Assembly (NCBI GenBank): GCA_017454355.1
Contig: JAFTDD010000084.1
Span: forward strand, 1 to 64,000
Reading direction: 5' to 3'
From: Muribaculaceae bacterium
GTDB taxonomy: Bacteria > Bacteroidota > Bacteroidia > Bacteroidales > Muribaculaceae
Length of the DNA stretch: 64,000 nt
The position numbers were made by a program, and so were the translations under genes. The notes under the pieces were generated by a model. That model did not search any database. It had not been told where the DNA came from and saw only the letters and a list, made by a program, of their open reading frames with translations. Each line of letters begins with the position of its first letter. Position 1 is the first letter of the stretch. Shown here one piece after another: positions 50,856-59,029 of this stretch.

Positions 50856-51581
50856 ATGAATAAAAACAGCAACCTCTATCAGATTCTTTACGCAGCCGTG
50901 ATGGTTGTGCTCGTTGGCATCGTGCTCGCGTTCATCTATATGACGCTCAAGCCTCAACAAGATGAGAACCGCGATAACGACAAGCGCCGTCAGATTTTGG
51001 CCGCGCTACATGTGGCCGCGCCAAGCGATGCCGAAACCAAGGCAACCTATGAGCAATATATCGTGGCCGATATGCTAATTGACGCTCAAGGCAATGTGAC
51101 CGACAGCACGGCCAATGTTGCGTTTAATGTGGACATGAAGAAGAACAGCAAGGCCGCCCCGGGCGAGCAGTTGCTTCCGGTGTTCAAGGCCGTCAAGGAT
51201 GGTGAGACCAAGTATGTCATTCCCGTCTATGGCGCCGGCCTTTGGGGACCCATTTGGGGCTTTGTCGCAGTTAATGCCGACGGCAAGACCATCTATGGCG
51301 CGAATTTCAGCCATGAGAGTGAAACGCCCGGTCTGGGAGCACGCATCACCGAAGAGGAATTCCAAAACAAGTTCGTCGGCAAATCGTTCTATCCCGGTGA
51401 GAACGATGAGTTCAAGAGCGTCGAGGTGCTCAAGAAAGGACAAAAATCGCTCGTTAACGCCCACACTGTGGATGCCATCAGTGGCGCTACCATCACCAGC
51501 CGCGGCGTGGGTGACATGATTGCCAACGGCATTGATGACTATCACCCATTCTTGATGCGACTGCAAGCGACTAACGACTAA
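50856..51581 (+). CDS. nqrC: Na+-translocating NADH:quinone reductase subunit C
   Basis: A 241-residue subunit with one N-terminal membrane helix (about residues 11-29) and a periplasmic FMN-binding domain. The flavin attachment motif SGATITS is present near the C-terminus (DAISGATITSRGV). The last codons and stop are part of a family C repeat, encoding the terminal TND. Operon position and length are as expected. Confidence 0.97.
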   Translation: MNKNSNLYQILYAAVMVVLVGIVLAFIYMTLKPQQDENRDNDKRRQILAALHVAAPSDAETKATYEQYIVADMLIDAQGNVTDSTANVAFNVDMKKNSKAAPGEQLLPVFKAVKDGETKYVIPVYGAGLWGPIWGFVAVNADGKTIYGANFSHESETPGLGARITEEEFQNKFVGKSFYPGENDEFKSVEVLKKGQKSLVNAHTVDAISGATITSRGVGDMIANGIDDYHPFLMRLQATND

Positions 51582-51600
51582 TGACTAACGACTATTGACT
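51570..51600 (+). repeat. Family C repeat at the nqrC-nqrD junction
   Basis: Alternating GACTAACGACTAATGAC-type units span the last nqrC codons, the stop codon and the 19-base spacer to nqrD. Stop codons occur in all three frames. Confidence 0.75.
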
Positions 51601-52233
51601 ATGATACTTTCGAAGCAAAATAAAGAGGTCCTCTTTAATCCGTTGTCTAAAGACAACCCGGTGCTGGTGCAAATTTTGGGTATCTGCTCAACGCTTGCCG
51701 TCACCGTCAAACTTGAGCCGGCCATCGTGATGGGCTTGAGTGTGATTGCCGTCATGGCATTGAGCAATGTTATCATTTCGCTCATCCGCAACACAATTCC
51801 CACCTCCATCCGCATCATCGTCCAACTCGTGGTCGTGGCCGCGTTGGTGATTATTGTGCAACAGTTCCTTGTGGCTTACAGTTACGACGTGAGCAAGCAA
51901 CTCTCGGTGTTCATCGGCTTGATTATCACAAACTGTATCCTTATGGGACGCCTCGAGGCATTTGCCTTGAGCAACCGCCCTTGGCCGTCGTTCCTCGATG
52001 GCGTGGGCAACGGCTTGGGCTACACGATTATTCTTGTAATCGTTGCTTTCTTCCGCGAACTGCTCGGCAGCGGCACTCTGCTCGGCTATCAAGTGATTCC
52101 GCAGTGGTGCTACGACCACGGATATGAGAATAACGGACTGATGATTCTGCCGCCTATGGCACTCATCACAGTGGCTTGCATCATCTGGGTACACCGCGCC
52201 CGCAACACCGAGTTGCAGGAACAAACCAACTAA
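51601..52233 (+). CDS. nqrD: Na+-translocating NADH:quinone reductase subunit D
   Basis: A 210-residue membrane subunit with about six helices, homologous to RnfE and inversely related to NqrE. The half-channel motif region LGICSTLAVTVKLEPAIVMG contains the conserved Cys that binds the intramembrane iron-sulfur cluster in known complexes. The ATG at 51601 is preferred over a TTG two codons upstream. The stop codon opens a family C motif, followed by a family A hairpin before nqrE. Confidence 0.96.
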   Translation: MILSKQNKEVLFNPLSKDNPVLVQILGICSTLAVTVKLEPAIVMGLSVIAVMALSNVIISLIRNTIPTSIRIIVQLVVVAALVIIVQQFLVAYSYDVSKQLSVFIGLIITNCILMGRLEAFALSNRPWPSFLDGVGNGLGYTIILVIVAFFRELLGSGTLLGYQVIPQWCYDHGYENNGLMILPPMALITVACIIWVHRARNTELQEQTN

Positions 52234-52240
52234 CGACAAC

Positions 52241-52279
52241 TGTTCAAGACGGGCGGGCACCGTCCCTCCCAATAATGAC
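52241..52279 (+). repeat. Family A hairpin repeat, copy 6
   Basis: TGTTCAAGACGGGCGGGCAC is followed by CGTCCCTCCC, a somewhat degraded stem. It sits in the nqrD-nqrE spacer and is flanked on both sides by TAACGAC sequences. Confidence 0.8.
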
Positions 52280-52287
52280 TAACGACT

Positions 52288-52902
52288 ATGGAAGAACTTA
52301 ATCTGTTTGTAAAGTCGATTTTTATCGACAATATGATATTTGCCTACTTCCTGGGCATGTGCTCGTTCCTTGCCGTAAGCAAGAACGTCAAGACTGCCTT
52401 TGGACTGGGCATTGCCGTCACCTTTATGCTCACGGTCACTATGCCGATAAACTTCTTGCTTGACAAGTATGTGCTTCAAGAGGGTGCGCTCACGTGGCTC
52501 AGCCCCGACCTGGCAAATGTCGACTTGAGTTTCTTGGGCTTAATCATGTTTATAGCCGTTATCGCCAGCGGCACGCAACTTGTGGAGATGGCTGTCGAGA
52601 AATTCTCGCCGTCACTTTACGCTTCACTCGGCATCTTCCTGCCGCTCATCGCTGTTAACTGCGCCATCCTCGGCGGTGCCCTCTTCATGCAACAGAAAGA
52701 CCTGGGCAGCGCTATGACCGCAACCGTCTATGGCTTGGGTAGCGGCATCGGATGGCTGCTGGCAATTGTGGGCATTGCCGCCATCCGCGAGAAACTGGCC
52801 TATAACAACGTGCCAAAGCCACTGCGTGGCGTCGGCATCACCTTTATAATCACCGGCCTCATGGGCATCGCCTTCATGAGTTTCCTGGGCATTAAACTCT
52901 AA
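52288..52902 (+). CDS. nqrE: Na+-translocating NADH:quinone reductase subunit E
   Basis: A 204-residue membrane subunit with about six helices, paired with NqrD in an inverted arrangement. The conserved FAYFLGMCSFLAVSKNVKTA segment holds the cluster-ligating Cys, and LPLIAVNCAILGGALFM the second conserved Cys. nqrF begins six bases after its stop codon. Confidence 0.97.
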   Translation: MEELNLFVKSIFIDNMIFAYFLGMCSFLAVSKNVKTAFGLGIAVTFMLTVTMPINFLLDKYVLQEGALTWLSPDLANVDLSFLGLIMFIAVIASGTQLVEMAVEKFSPSLYASLGIFLPLIAVNCAILGGALFMQQKDLGSAMTATVYGLGSGIGWLLAIVGIAAIREKLAYNNVPKPLRGVGITFIITGLMGIAFMSFLGIKL

Positions 52903-52908
52903 AACGAA

Positions 52909-54198
52909 ATGATACTGTTATTTGACAACACAACGTTGACCGTGCTCTCCAGCGCGTCAATCTTCCTCGTCATCACGTTGCTGCTCGTTGTGATGCTGCT
53001 CGTGGCAAAACACTATCTGGTGCCGCAGGGCAAAGTGAAAATTACCGTTAACGGCGGCGCGCAAGAGTTTGAGGCTGCCACCGGCGGTACTCTGCTACAG
53101 ACGCTCCACCACCACGGCGTAATGCTCTCCAGCGCATGTGGCGGCAAAGGCAGTTGCGGCCAGTGCCGCGTGCAAGTGCCAAGCGGTGGCGGTGAAATTC
53201 TTCCCACCGAAACCGTACACTTCTCACGCAAGGAGCAACAGGCTCACTGGCGTCTGGGCTGCCAAGTCAAGGTTAAGGGCGATATGGAAATACAAGTGCC
53301 AGATAGCGTGCTCTCGGTCAAGGAATATGAGTGCACTGTGGTCAGCAATAAACTCGTTTCATCGTTTATCAAGGAGTTTATCGTTGCCCTGCCACCGGGT
53401 GAACACATGGACTTCCTCCCGGGTAGTTACGCCCAAATACGTATTCCTGCCTTTGAGATGAGTTATGATGCCGACATCGACAAGGAGTCGCTCGGTGAAT
53501 ATATCGACACGTGGAAGAAGTTTGACATGTTCTCCCTCAAGTGCCGCAACGACGAGCCTACCGTGCGTGCCTACTCAATGGCCAACTACCCCGCCGAGGG
53601 CGACCGCTTTATGCTCACTGTCCGCATCGCCACTCCGCCTTTCAAACCCAAAGACCAGGGACCGGGCTTCATGGACGTGATGCCGGGTATTGCCTCAAGT
53701 TACATCTTCACCCTCAAGCCGGGCGACAAGGTTATCATGAGTGGACCTTACGGCGACTTCCATCCAATCTTTGATTCTAAGAAAGAAATGATTTGGGTTG
53801 GCGGCGGTGCCGGTATGGCTCCACTGCGAGCGCAAATCATGCACATGACGCGCACCCTCAACACGCGCGACCGTGAGATGCATTACTTCTATGGAGCGCG
53901 CTCCTTGAGCGAAGTTTTCTATCTTGAAGACTTCCTGGCGCTGGAAAAGGACTTCCCCAACTTCCACTTCCACCTTGGTCTTGACCGTCCCGACCCTGCT
54001 GCAGACGCTGCCGGCGTGAAGTACACCCCGGGCTTTATCGCCAATGTCATGCGAGACACCTACCTCGGTAGCCACGAGGCTCCGGAAGACTGCGAGTACT
54101 ATATGTGCGGCCCCGCCATGATGTCCAAAACAGTTAACGACCTGCTTGACAGTCTCGGTGTCGATCCCTCGTCAATCCACTACGACAACTTCGGCTGA
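52909..54198 (+). CDS. nqrF: Na+-translocating NADH:quinone reductase subunit F
   Basis: Entry subunit for electrons from NADH. The 429-residue protein has an N-terminal membrane helix (about residues 5-29), a ferredoxin domain with the 2Fe-2S motif SACGGKGSCGQC and a fourth Cys in LGCQVKV, an FAD domain with RAYSMANYP, and an NADH-binding domain (WVGGGAGMAPLRAQI, then YYMCGPAMM). All are intact. It is the last gene of the operon and is followed by a strong terminator. Confidence 0.98.
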   Translation: MILLFDNTTLTVLSSASIFLVITLLLVVMLLVAKHYLVPQGKVKITVNGGAQEFEAATGGTLLQTLHHHGVMLSSACGGKGSCGQCRVQVPSGGGEILPTETVHFSRKEQQAHWRLGCQVKVKGDMEIQVPDSVLSVKEYECTVVSNKLVSSFIKEFIVALPPGEHMDFLPGSYAQIRIPAFEMSYDADIDKESLGEYIDTWKKFDMFSLKCRNDEPTVRAYSMANYPAEGDRFMLTVRIATPPFKPKDQGPGFMDVMPGIASSYIFTLKPGDKVIMSGPYGDFHPIFDSKKEMIWVGGGAGMAPLRAQIMHMTRTLNTRDREMHYFYGARSLSEVFYLEDFLALEKDFPNFHFHLGLDRPDPAADAAGVKYTPGFIANVMRDTYLGSHEAPEDCEYYMCGPAMMSKTVNDLLDSLGVDPSSIHYDNFG

Positions 54199-54224
54199 TT
54201 GCTGCCAACAGCACCTACCCAACA

Positions 54225-54262
54225 CAAGGCCCGACGGAATCCCCACCGCCGGGCCTTGTTAT
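54225..54262 (+). terminator. Terminator of the nqr operon
   Basis: CAAGGCCCG at 54225-54233 pairs perfectly with CGGGCCTTG at 54250-54258; an inner ACGG can pair further. It is followed by TTATATTGTTG. It begins 26 bases after the nqrF stop codon. Confidence 0.8.
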
Positions 54263-54280
54263 ATTGTTGACACAAGCCAT

Positions 54281-54313
54281 AGTCCATGCCGCGCGCCCCC
54301 GCGTCCGGCCATC
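54281..54313 (+). repeat. Family B repeat, copy 6
   Basis: AGTCCATGCCGCGCGCCCCC is followed by GCGTCCGGCC. It is located between the two terminators of the convergent nqrF and HU/SPOR genes and is non-coding here. Confidence 0.8.
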
Positions 54314-54345
54314 TCTTGCTCCAACGTGGTGACCGTTTGACATTA

Positions 54346-54384
54346 TATAAAAAAGACAATGAACAAACTATGCTCATTGTCTTT
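54346..54384 (-). terminator. Terminator of the HU/SPOR-TPR-mscS genes
   Basis: AAAGACAATGA at 54352-54362 pairs with TCATTGTCTTT at 54374-54384. On the minus strand the stem is followed by a T-run (TTTTTTATA), as expected 20 bases after the stop at 54405. Confidence 0.8.
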
Positions 54385-54404
54385 AATTGCATTTTTATAA
54401 ACAA

Positions 54405-55337
54405 TTACTCGCAGATCCACGAGGAGGCGTAGGCTGCGGGCAACATAGCACGCTCCTTCAGAAGTTCGGCTTTGTCGTCGTTGCTGGCTATGATAACGCG
54501 GAATTTGCCGTCACGCTCAATCAAGCGGGCTCGTTGAGCCAAGTCGGGATGAGAGGTAAGAAAATCTTCAAACTGTTCACGGCTCGACAACGACGACACC
54601 ACGAGATGATAGCGACCTTGTTGAGAGACCGGTTGAGCGGCCTCGCGATGATCAACCGGCATTGCTATTGATAAGTTCATGTCGGCCTTGTCCCAATTAA
54701 ACACAGGACGGGACGCTGTATTCATTCCCGGCAGACTCACTGCCGCATATTCCCGCTCGCGTTCACCAAGAGACGCCGGAGTGGTCAACACAACAGTCAT
54801 ACCCAATAGCAACACTATGGCGGCCGCAACTTGGCCCGCGCGCTTCACCCAACGAGGCATCACCATACGGCGGCGCAACTCATCACGTTCTGACACACGG
54901 TCAACGACAAAGTCAAGCGGATGGATTGTGAGATCGGTCAAACCATAATAGATGTCACACGCATCATTTCCGCCATCGAGTATTGGCATAAATAGTGGCG
55001 CTCCATTAAGGCCGCGAGTAAAGTAACCCACTCTGCCAAAGGACAATTGACCATCGGCGTTAAACTGTTGCTTGAACATTGCGACGCATTTTTCAATAGC
55101 ATGGCACGCCGCATCATAAGTTAATGACTCACGGCGCATTAACGACTGCGCCAAAAGGCCGTCACTATGCTCCACGCGCGCATTGAACGAAATCACACGG
55201 CGCGGAGAATGTGTCACGCCGGTCAAAGCCTCATAACGCGCTGACTCATATTGCGCTATGAACGCTCCCCAACCGGGCACGACTACACAATCGTGACGCA
55301 GGGTCAAAAACTCGATATGTTCAATCAGTGAAATCAT
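54405..55337 (-). CDS. HU-CCDC81 and SPOR domain-containing membrane protein
   Basis: A 310-residue protein. The N-terminal half has tandem HU-like domains of the prokaryotic CCDC81 type (SLIEHIEFLTLRHDCVVVPGWGAFIAQY, then SFGRVGYFTRG). A transmembrane helix follows at about residues 165-185, and the last 75 residues form a SPOR domain (YHLVVSSLSSREQFEDFL, FRVIIASNDDKAEL) that should bind denuded peptidoglycan at the division site. The start at 55337 coincides closely with the predicted transcription start. Likely links chromosome or cytoplasmic ligands to the cell wall; partner unknown. Confidence 0.88.
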   Translation of the reverse strand: MISLIEHIEFLTLRHDCVVVPGWGAFIAQYESARYEALTGVTHSPRRVISFNARVEHSDGLLAQSLMRRESLTYDAACHAIEKCVAMFKQQFNADGQLSFGRVGYFTRGLNGAPLFMPILDGGNDACDIYYGLTDLTIHPLDFVVDRVSERDELRRRMVMPRWVKRAGQVAAAIVLLLGMTVVLTTPASLGEREREYAAVSLPGMNTASRPVFNWDKADMNLSIAMPVDHREAAQPVSQQGRYHLVVSSLSSREQFEDFLTSHPDLAQRARLIERDGKFRVIIASNDDKAELLKERAMLPAAYASSWICE

Positions 55338-55342
55338 CACCA

Positions 55343-55373
55343 CAAAGGTACGGATATTTCCTAAACCACCAAA
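55343..55373 (-). promoter_or_regulatory. Promoter of the HU/SPOR gene
   Basis: Minus-strand TTTG (plus-strand CAAA, 55370-55373) and TACCTTTG (plus-strand CAAAGGTA, 55343-55350), spaced by 19 bases. The start would fall at about 55336-55338, which is the ATG itself, so the mRNA may be leaderless. Confidence 0.7.
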
Positions 55374-55396
55374 ATTTTTTACCTGTTTTTTCAAAA

Positions 55397-56386
55397 TTAT
55401 TTTAAGGCCTGCTCGACTTCTGCACGGTCAACACCGTGAGTCACAGCACGCTCCACATCTGCCTCCATGTCATCGTAGTTGAAACGCATCTTGTTGAGTT
55501 TGGCGCGCAGCAGGTAGAGGTATCCATCGTCCGGATTAAGCATGAGGGCACTTTGTATGTCCACAGCGGCATCCGGCAGTCGCCGCAGCATCAAGTAGCA
55601 GTCGGCTCTCGAACCAAGCAAGGTGGCATTTGGCGACACCTTGATAATCTCACTCAAATACTCGACTGCCTTGCGGTAATTGCCATGCTTCTTGTGCAGG
55701 GCGGCCAATCCTTCGGCGGACAGTCCGCTATTGGGTGCGACACGCAGGATTTGGTTAAACCGGTCCTCGGCTTGCTTGTCATCGTCACGTGATAAATCAA
55801 TCATGCCCAGGCTATAAAGAGCCTCGGCACAGGCCGGATTGAGTTCAAGAGCGCGCAGGTAATCGGCGGCGGCACGGTCAAGACTATCGACCGAGGCATA
55901 GAGCGCGGCACGGTTGAGCACCACTGTCACCGAGTTTGGAACCAAGTCAAGCGAGAGGTTGTAGTTCTTTATTGCTTCGTCAATACGCCCCTGGCGTCGT
56001 TGTAGCGTGGCAATATTACTGAGCAGCATCGAGTTAGATGGATTGGCCGGCTCGGCACGCAACGCGAGCAGCAAATGCCGCTCGGCTCCGGCCCAGTCAC
56101 CCTCCATAGAGCATTGTTGCGCTGAGTCCACATGGTGAAAATAGGGCGTGTCGGTATTCACCTTCACATCAGCGGAGACAGCGGGAGCGACGCGCGCCGT
56201 ATCGGGACGTTCTCCACGCGGTATCTTCAGCGCCTCGCTACCGATGCTTGTGATTACCTGAGCCTTCGCGCCCATCTCGCCTGAGCCGGCTAAGAGGAGC
56301 ACGTAGCACGCAGCATATAGCACGTTGCGCGTTGCGGCACGTAGTCTGGCCGAAAGCCGTTTATTGCACTTGGTTAACATGGACAT
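55397..56386 (-). CDS. Exported tetratricopeptide-repeat protein
   Basis: A 329-residue protein with a hydrophobic N-terminal segment (VLYAACYVLLLAGSGEMGAKAQ) compatible with a signal peptide, then about seven TPR units from residue 70 to the end (for example AEPANPSNSMLLSNIATLQRRQGRIDEAIKNY split across repeats). Periplasmic TPR proteins usually act as scaffolds; no partner is evident. The start overlaps the mscS 3' end by about 25 bases (ATG at 56386 or 56380), so the two are probably translationally coupled. Confidence 0.82.
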   Translation of the reverse strand: MSMLTKCNKRLSARLRAATRNVLYAACYVLLLAGSGEMGAKAQVITSIGSEALKIPRGERPDTARVAPAVSADVKVNTDTPYFHHVDSAQQCSMEGDWAGAERHLLLALRAEPANPSNSMLLSNIATLQRRQGRIDEAIKNYNLSLDLVPNSVTVVLNRAALYASVDSLDRAAADYLRALELNPACAEALYSLGMIDLSRDDDKQAEDRFNQILRVAPNSGLSAEGLAALHKKHGNYRKAVEYLSEIIKVSPNATLLGSRADCYLMLRRLPDAAVDIQSALMLNPDDGYLYLLRAKLNKMRFNYDDMEADVERAVTHGVDRAEVEQALK

Positions 56387-57578
56387 CAAGTTGTGGGAAC
56401 GGGAAGTGTAGTCCGCGTTCAGGGAATTGTTTATAAATCTGCTCGTTAACGGAATAAAGCACTCCCCAATAGTCGCTGGCTGCTGCCCATGCTCTAATCA
56501 CAATTGTTATAGAACTGTCGTCAAGGCTTTCCAAGTTTACGCTCGGCGAGAAATTCTTCTTTGGCAAGAATGCTTGGACCTTGGCCTCATGCTTGGCCTT
56601 TAGTTCCTCGGTCTTATTGCGGGTGTGGGCAAAAATTCGTTTCCACCAGGGCTTGTCGGTTGTTGTCGGCTCTTCCTCATGTGCGGCGGCTTCGGCGGCC
56701 GCGGCCTCGGCTGCCTCCTCTTCAAGTTCAATAGTGCTCTCGACGGCATCCGTGCTCTTCTTTATTACGCGCGGGTCGGCATCAATAATCTCAAAGGCAA
56801 CTTTACGCGCCAACTCAACATCGTCGCCATAGGCTAACGCCACCTGCCACTGGCAGCGGCGGTACTTCTCGGCACTGTAATTGTTAATCGTTCCTGTGGA
56901 GAGTCCTCCATTTGGAATTATAATGCGCTCGTTGTTGTAATTAATTATTATAGTGTGAAAGATCTGTATTTCCTTCACGTGGCCCTTGAAGTTGCCGAAC
57001 TCGATATAATCGCCAATTTTATAGGGCTTGATGAGCAGAATGAGCACGCCTCCGGCAAAGTTCTGGAGAGTGCCGCTCAACGCCATACCAATGGCAACGC
57101 CGGCAGAAGCAAAAATTGCGATAAACGAACTTGTCTCAATTCCCAAGATGCCGATAACCACGATGATTAGAATGAACATCAACGTGATTTTCACTAAACT
57201 CAACACAAAGGTGGTGAGCGAACGGTCTACGTCCTTACTCACCATAATTGTGCCCACGATGGAGTGTATCTTATTAATGATAAACTTGCCGATGTAGAAC
57301 ACCAGTAAGGCTATGGCCAAGCGAAGCGCAAATGAGATAAACTGGCTCGAGAGGCTTGTGATGATATTGCCCCAGTCGATGCTTGTAACCGCGGTTGCCA
57401 AGCGTCCCGGCGAGATTGAAGGTACACTGTCACCGGGTTGCACGAGCAAATTGGTGAGAGAGTCGGCATGAGCCTTGGCGGCGTCGGCCACATCTTGGAT
57501 CTGACTGGCCGTTGTGGTGTCAGGTTTGGCTTTGATGCCCAGGGCCTCAAGTTGAAGCAGTATTGTTGATAGCGTCAT
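56361..57578 (-). CDS. MscS-family mechanosensitive channel
   Basis: A 405-residue channel protein that should open under membrane tension to release solutes. After a polar N-terminal region come three hydrophobic segments (about residues 75-160), the pore-lining helix with the Gly/Ala pattern FASAGVAIGMALSGTLQNFAGG, and the MscS beta domain (KPYKIGDYIEFGNFKGHVKEI). The C-terminal domain carries an insertion of roughly 50 residues rich in Glu and Ala (EEEAAEAAAAEAAAHEEE) that is absent from E. coli MscS. It is upstream of, and overlaps, the TPR gene. Confidence 0.93.
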   Translation of the reverse strand: MTLSTILLQLEALGIKAKPDTTTASQIQDVADAAKAHADSLTNLLVQPGDSVPSISPGRLATAVTSIDWGNIITSLSSQFISFALRLAIALLVFYIGKFIINKIHSIVGTIMVSKDVDRSLTTFVLSLVKITLMFILIIVVIGILGIETSSFIAIFASAGVAIGMALSGTLQNFAGGVLILLIKPYKIGDYIEFGNFKGHVKEIQIFHTIIINYNNERIIIPNGGLSTGTINNYSAEKYRRCQWQVALAYGDDVELARKVAFEIIDADPRVIKKSTDAVESTIELEEEAAEAAAAEAAAHEEEPTTTDKPWWKRIFAHTRNKTEELKAKHEAKVQAFLPKKNFSPSVNLESLDDSSITIVIRAWAAASDYWGVLYSVNEQIYKQFPERGLHFPFPQLDVHVNQVQ

Positions 57579-57642
57579 ATTTATATGTTATAGATGTTAG
57601 ATGATAGATGTTGCAGCATGCAGCATACTACCTTTTGGGACG

Positions 57643-57701
57643 CAAAATTACAAAAAAAATACACCAATTGTGCCGTTTGTGGACAAATTGTTGTACCTTT
57701 G
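57643..57701. promoter_or_regulatory. Divergent promoter region between mscS and the 57733 gene
   Basis: Minus-strand TAATTTTG (plus-strand CAAAATTA, 57643-57650) serves the mscS unit and TACCTTTG at 57694-57701 serves the plus-strand gene. The TTTG at 57676-57679 is too close for a standard -33, so that element is uncertain. Confidence 0.55.
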
Positions 57702-57732
57702 CATTGTTTTATCAACCACGTCACTTTAAAAC

Positions 57733-58107
57733 ATGGAAGATTCATTGAAAAAGAAATTGGCCAAAGACCCCACCGGACTTGCCACCTACGAGTATATAGC
57801 AAACAATATCGAGACCATCGATGCGATTCTGCCGGAACTGGTCGACAATATGATAAAGGTAGACTCTACCGGGCAGTTTGTCGTCAGCACTGCTCGCTAC
57901 CTCAACGCCATCAGTACCGACAAATATGCCGGCGCGATTGATTTGCTCATCAAGGCCGCCATCATTAAAGACCGTGACCGCGCTTATCTGCCCGGACTGG
58001 CCGCGTCAATTTGGGGAGATGACTACAAGGAGCACGCCGCCGACCTTGCTTCACGTGACGACAACTTCAGACGCATCTACAAGCGCCTTTACCCTGTCGG
58101 AATTTAG
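57733..58107 (+). CDS. Conserved-looking small cytoplasmic protein of unknown function
   Basis: A 124-residue soluble protein, mostly helical, with no signal peptide or membrane segment and no recognised motif. Notable stretches are IETIDAILPELVDNMIKVDSTGQF and STARYLNAISTDKYAGAIDLLIKAAIIKD. Related proteins without an assigned function occur in Bacteroidales, to my recollection. It has its own promoter and precedes the cyclophilin gene by 34 bases. Confidence 0.75.
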   Translation: MEDSLKKKLAKDPTGLATYEYIANNIETIDAILPELVDNMIKVDSTGQFVVSTARYLNAISTDKYAGAIDLLIKAAIIKDRDRAYLPGLAASIWGDDYKEHAADLASRDDNFRRIYKRLYPVGI

Positions 58108-58141
58108 TTCATTACATTTAACGGATAATTTATAAACGATT

Positions 58142-59029
58142 ATGCTCAATCGTCATTACTTGTTATCGCTGGCACTCGTGCTCGTCACGACGGTCGCTTG
58201 CTCAATGAAAAACGGCAGCAGCGCCAACGCTGCGACCAATGCCGCTCAACAATCATCATCAACAACAGCCACAGTGAACGACAACAAAAATCCCCGAGTG
58301 AAACTCGAGACCTCGATGGGCGACATCGTGGTCGAACTCTACAACGACACTCCCAAGCACCGAGACAACTTCCTCAAACTTGCTCGCGAGGGTTTCTATG
58401 ACGGCCTCCTTTTCCACCGCGTGATCAAAGACTTTATGATTCAGGGTGGAGACCCCGAGTCAAAGACCGCCACACCCGACACTCAACTTGGTGGTGGAGA
58501 CCCCGGCTACACGATTGAGGCCGAAATCATCTACCCGACCCACTTCCACAAGCGCGGCGCGCTGGCGGCCGCACGCACCGGTGACCAAGTCAACCCCGAG
58601 CGACGCAGCAGCGGCTCGCAGTTCTATATCGTCACCGGCAACGTCTATCAGCAAGGCCAACTCGCCGGACTGCAACAGCAACTCGAGGGCGCAGCCAAGC
58701 AAGCCATCTTCAACCGTATGGCCAGTGAGCATCGTGCCGAGATACAGCAGATGTACCAGAGTGGAGACCAAGCAGGCCTCGACGCACTGCAACAGCAACT
58801 CATCGCCGCTATGGAGGCCGAGTATGCCGCCCATCCCGCCTCGTTGACACAAGAACAAATAGCGGCCTACACCACTGTGGGCGGCGCTCCGCATCTCGAC
58901 AACCAGTACACCGTCTATGGTGAGGTGGTTGAGGGAATGGAAGTAGTTGACAAAATCCAAAATGTCGCTACCGGCCGTGCCGACCGACCTGTTAACGACG
59001 TGCGCATTATCAAGGCCACAGTGCTGTGA
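58142..59029 (+). CDS. Peptidyl-prolyl cis-trans isomerase (cyclophilin type), lipoprotein
   Basis: A 295-residue cyclophilin with a lipoprotein signal (LALVLVTTVACSMK; Cys20 lipidated). The cyclophilin core is split: VKLETSMGDIVVELYNDTPKHRDNF, GLLFHRVIKDFMIQGGDP and GSQFYIVTG come first, then an insertion of about 80 Gln/Ala-rich helical residues (about 180-255), then HLDNQYTVYGEVVEGMEVVDKI. The insertion is known in Bacteroidota cyclophilins. It assists folding of exported proteins. The stop overlaps the next gene as GTGA. Confidence 0.93.
   Translation: MLNRHYLLSLALVLVTTVACSMKNGSSANAATNAAQQSSSTTATVNDNKNPRVKLETSMGDIVVELYNDTPKHRDNFLKLAREGFYDGLLFHRVIKDFMIQGGDPESKTATPDTQLGGGDPGYTIEAEIIYPTHFHKRGALAAARTGDQVNPERRSSGSQFYIVTGNVYQQGQLAGLQQQLEGAAKQAIFNRMASEHRAEIQQMYQSGDQAGLDALQQQLIAAMEAEYAAHPASLTQEQIAAYTTVGGAPHLDNQYTVYGEVVEGMEVVDKIQNVATGRADRPVNDVRIIKATVL

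Noticed and set aside
57671..57690. TTTGTGGACAAA as a DnaA box / origin
   Set aside because: A single one-mismatch site in a divergent promoter region; no cluster of boxes.
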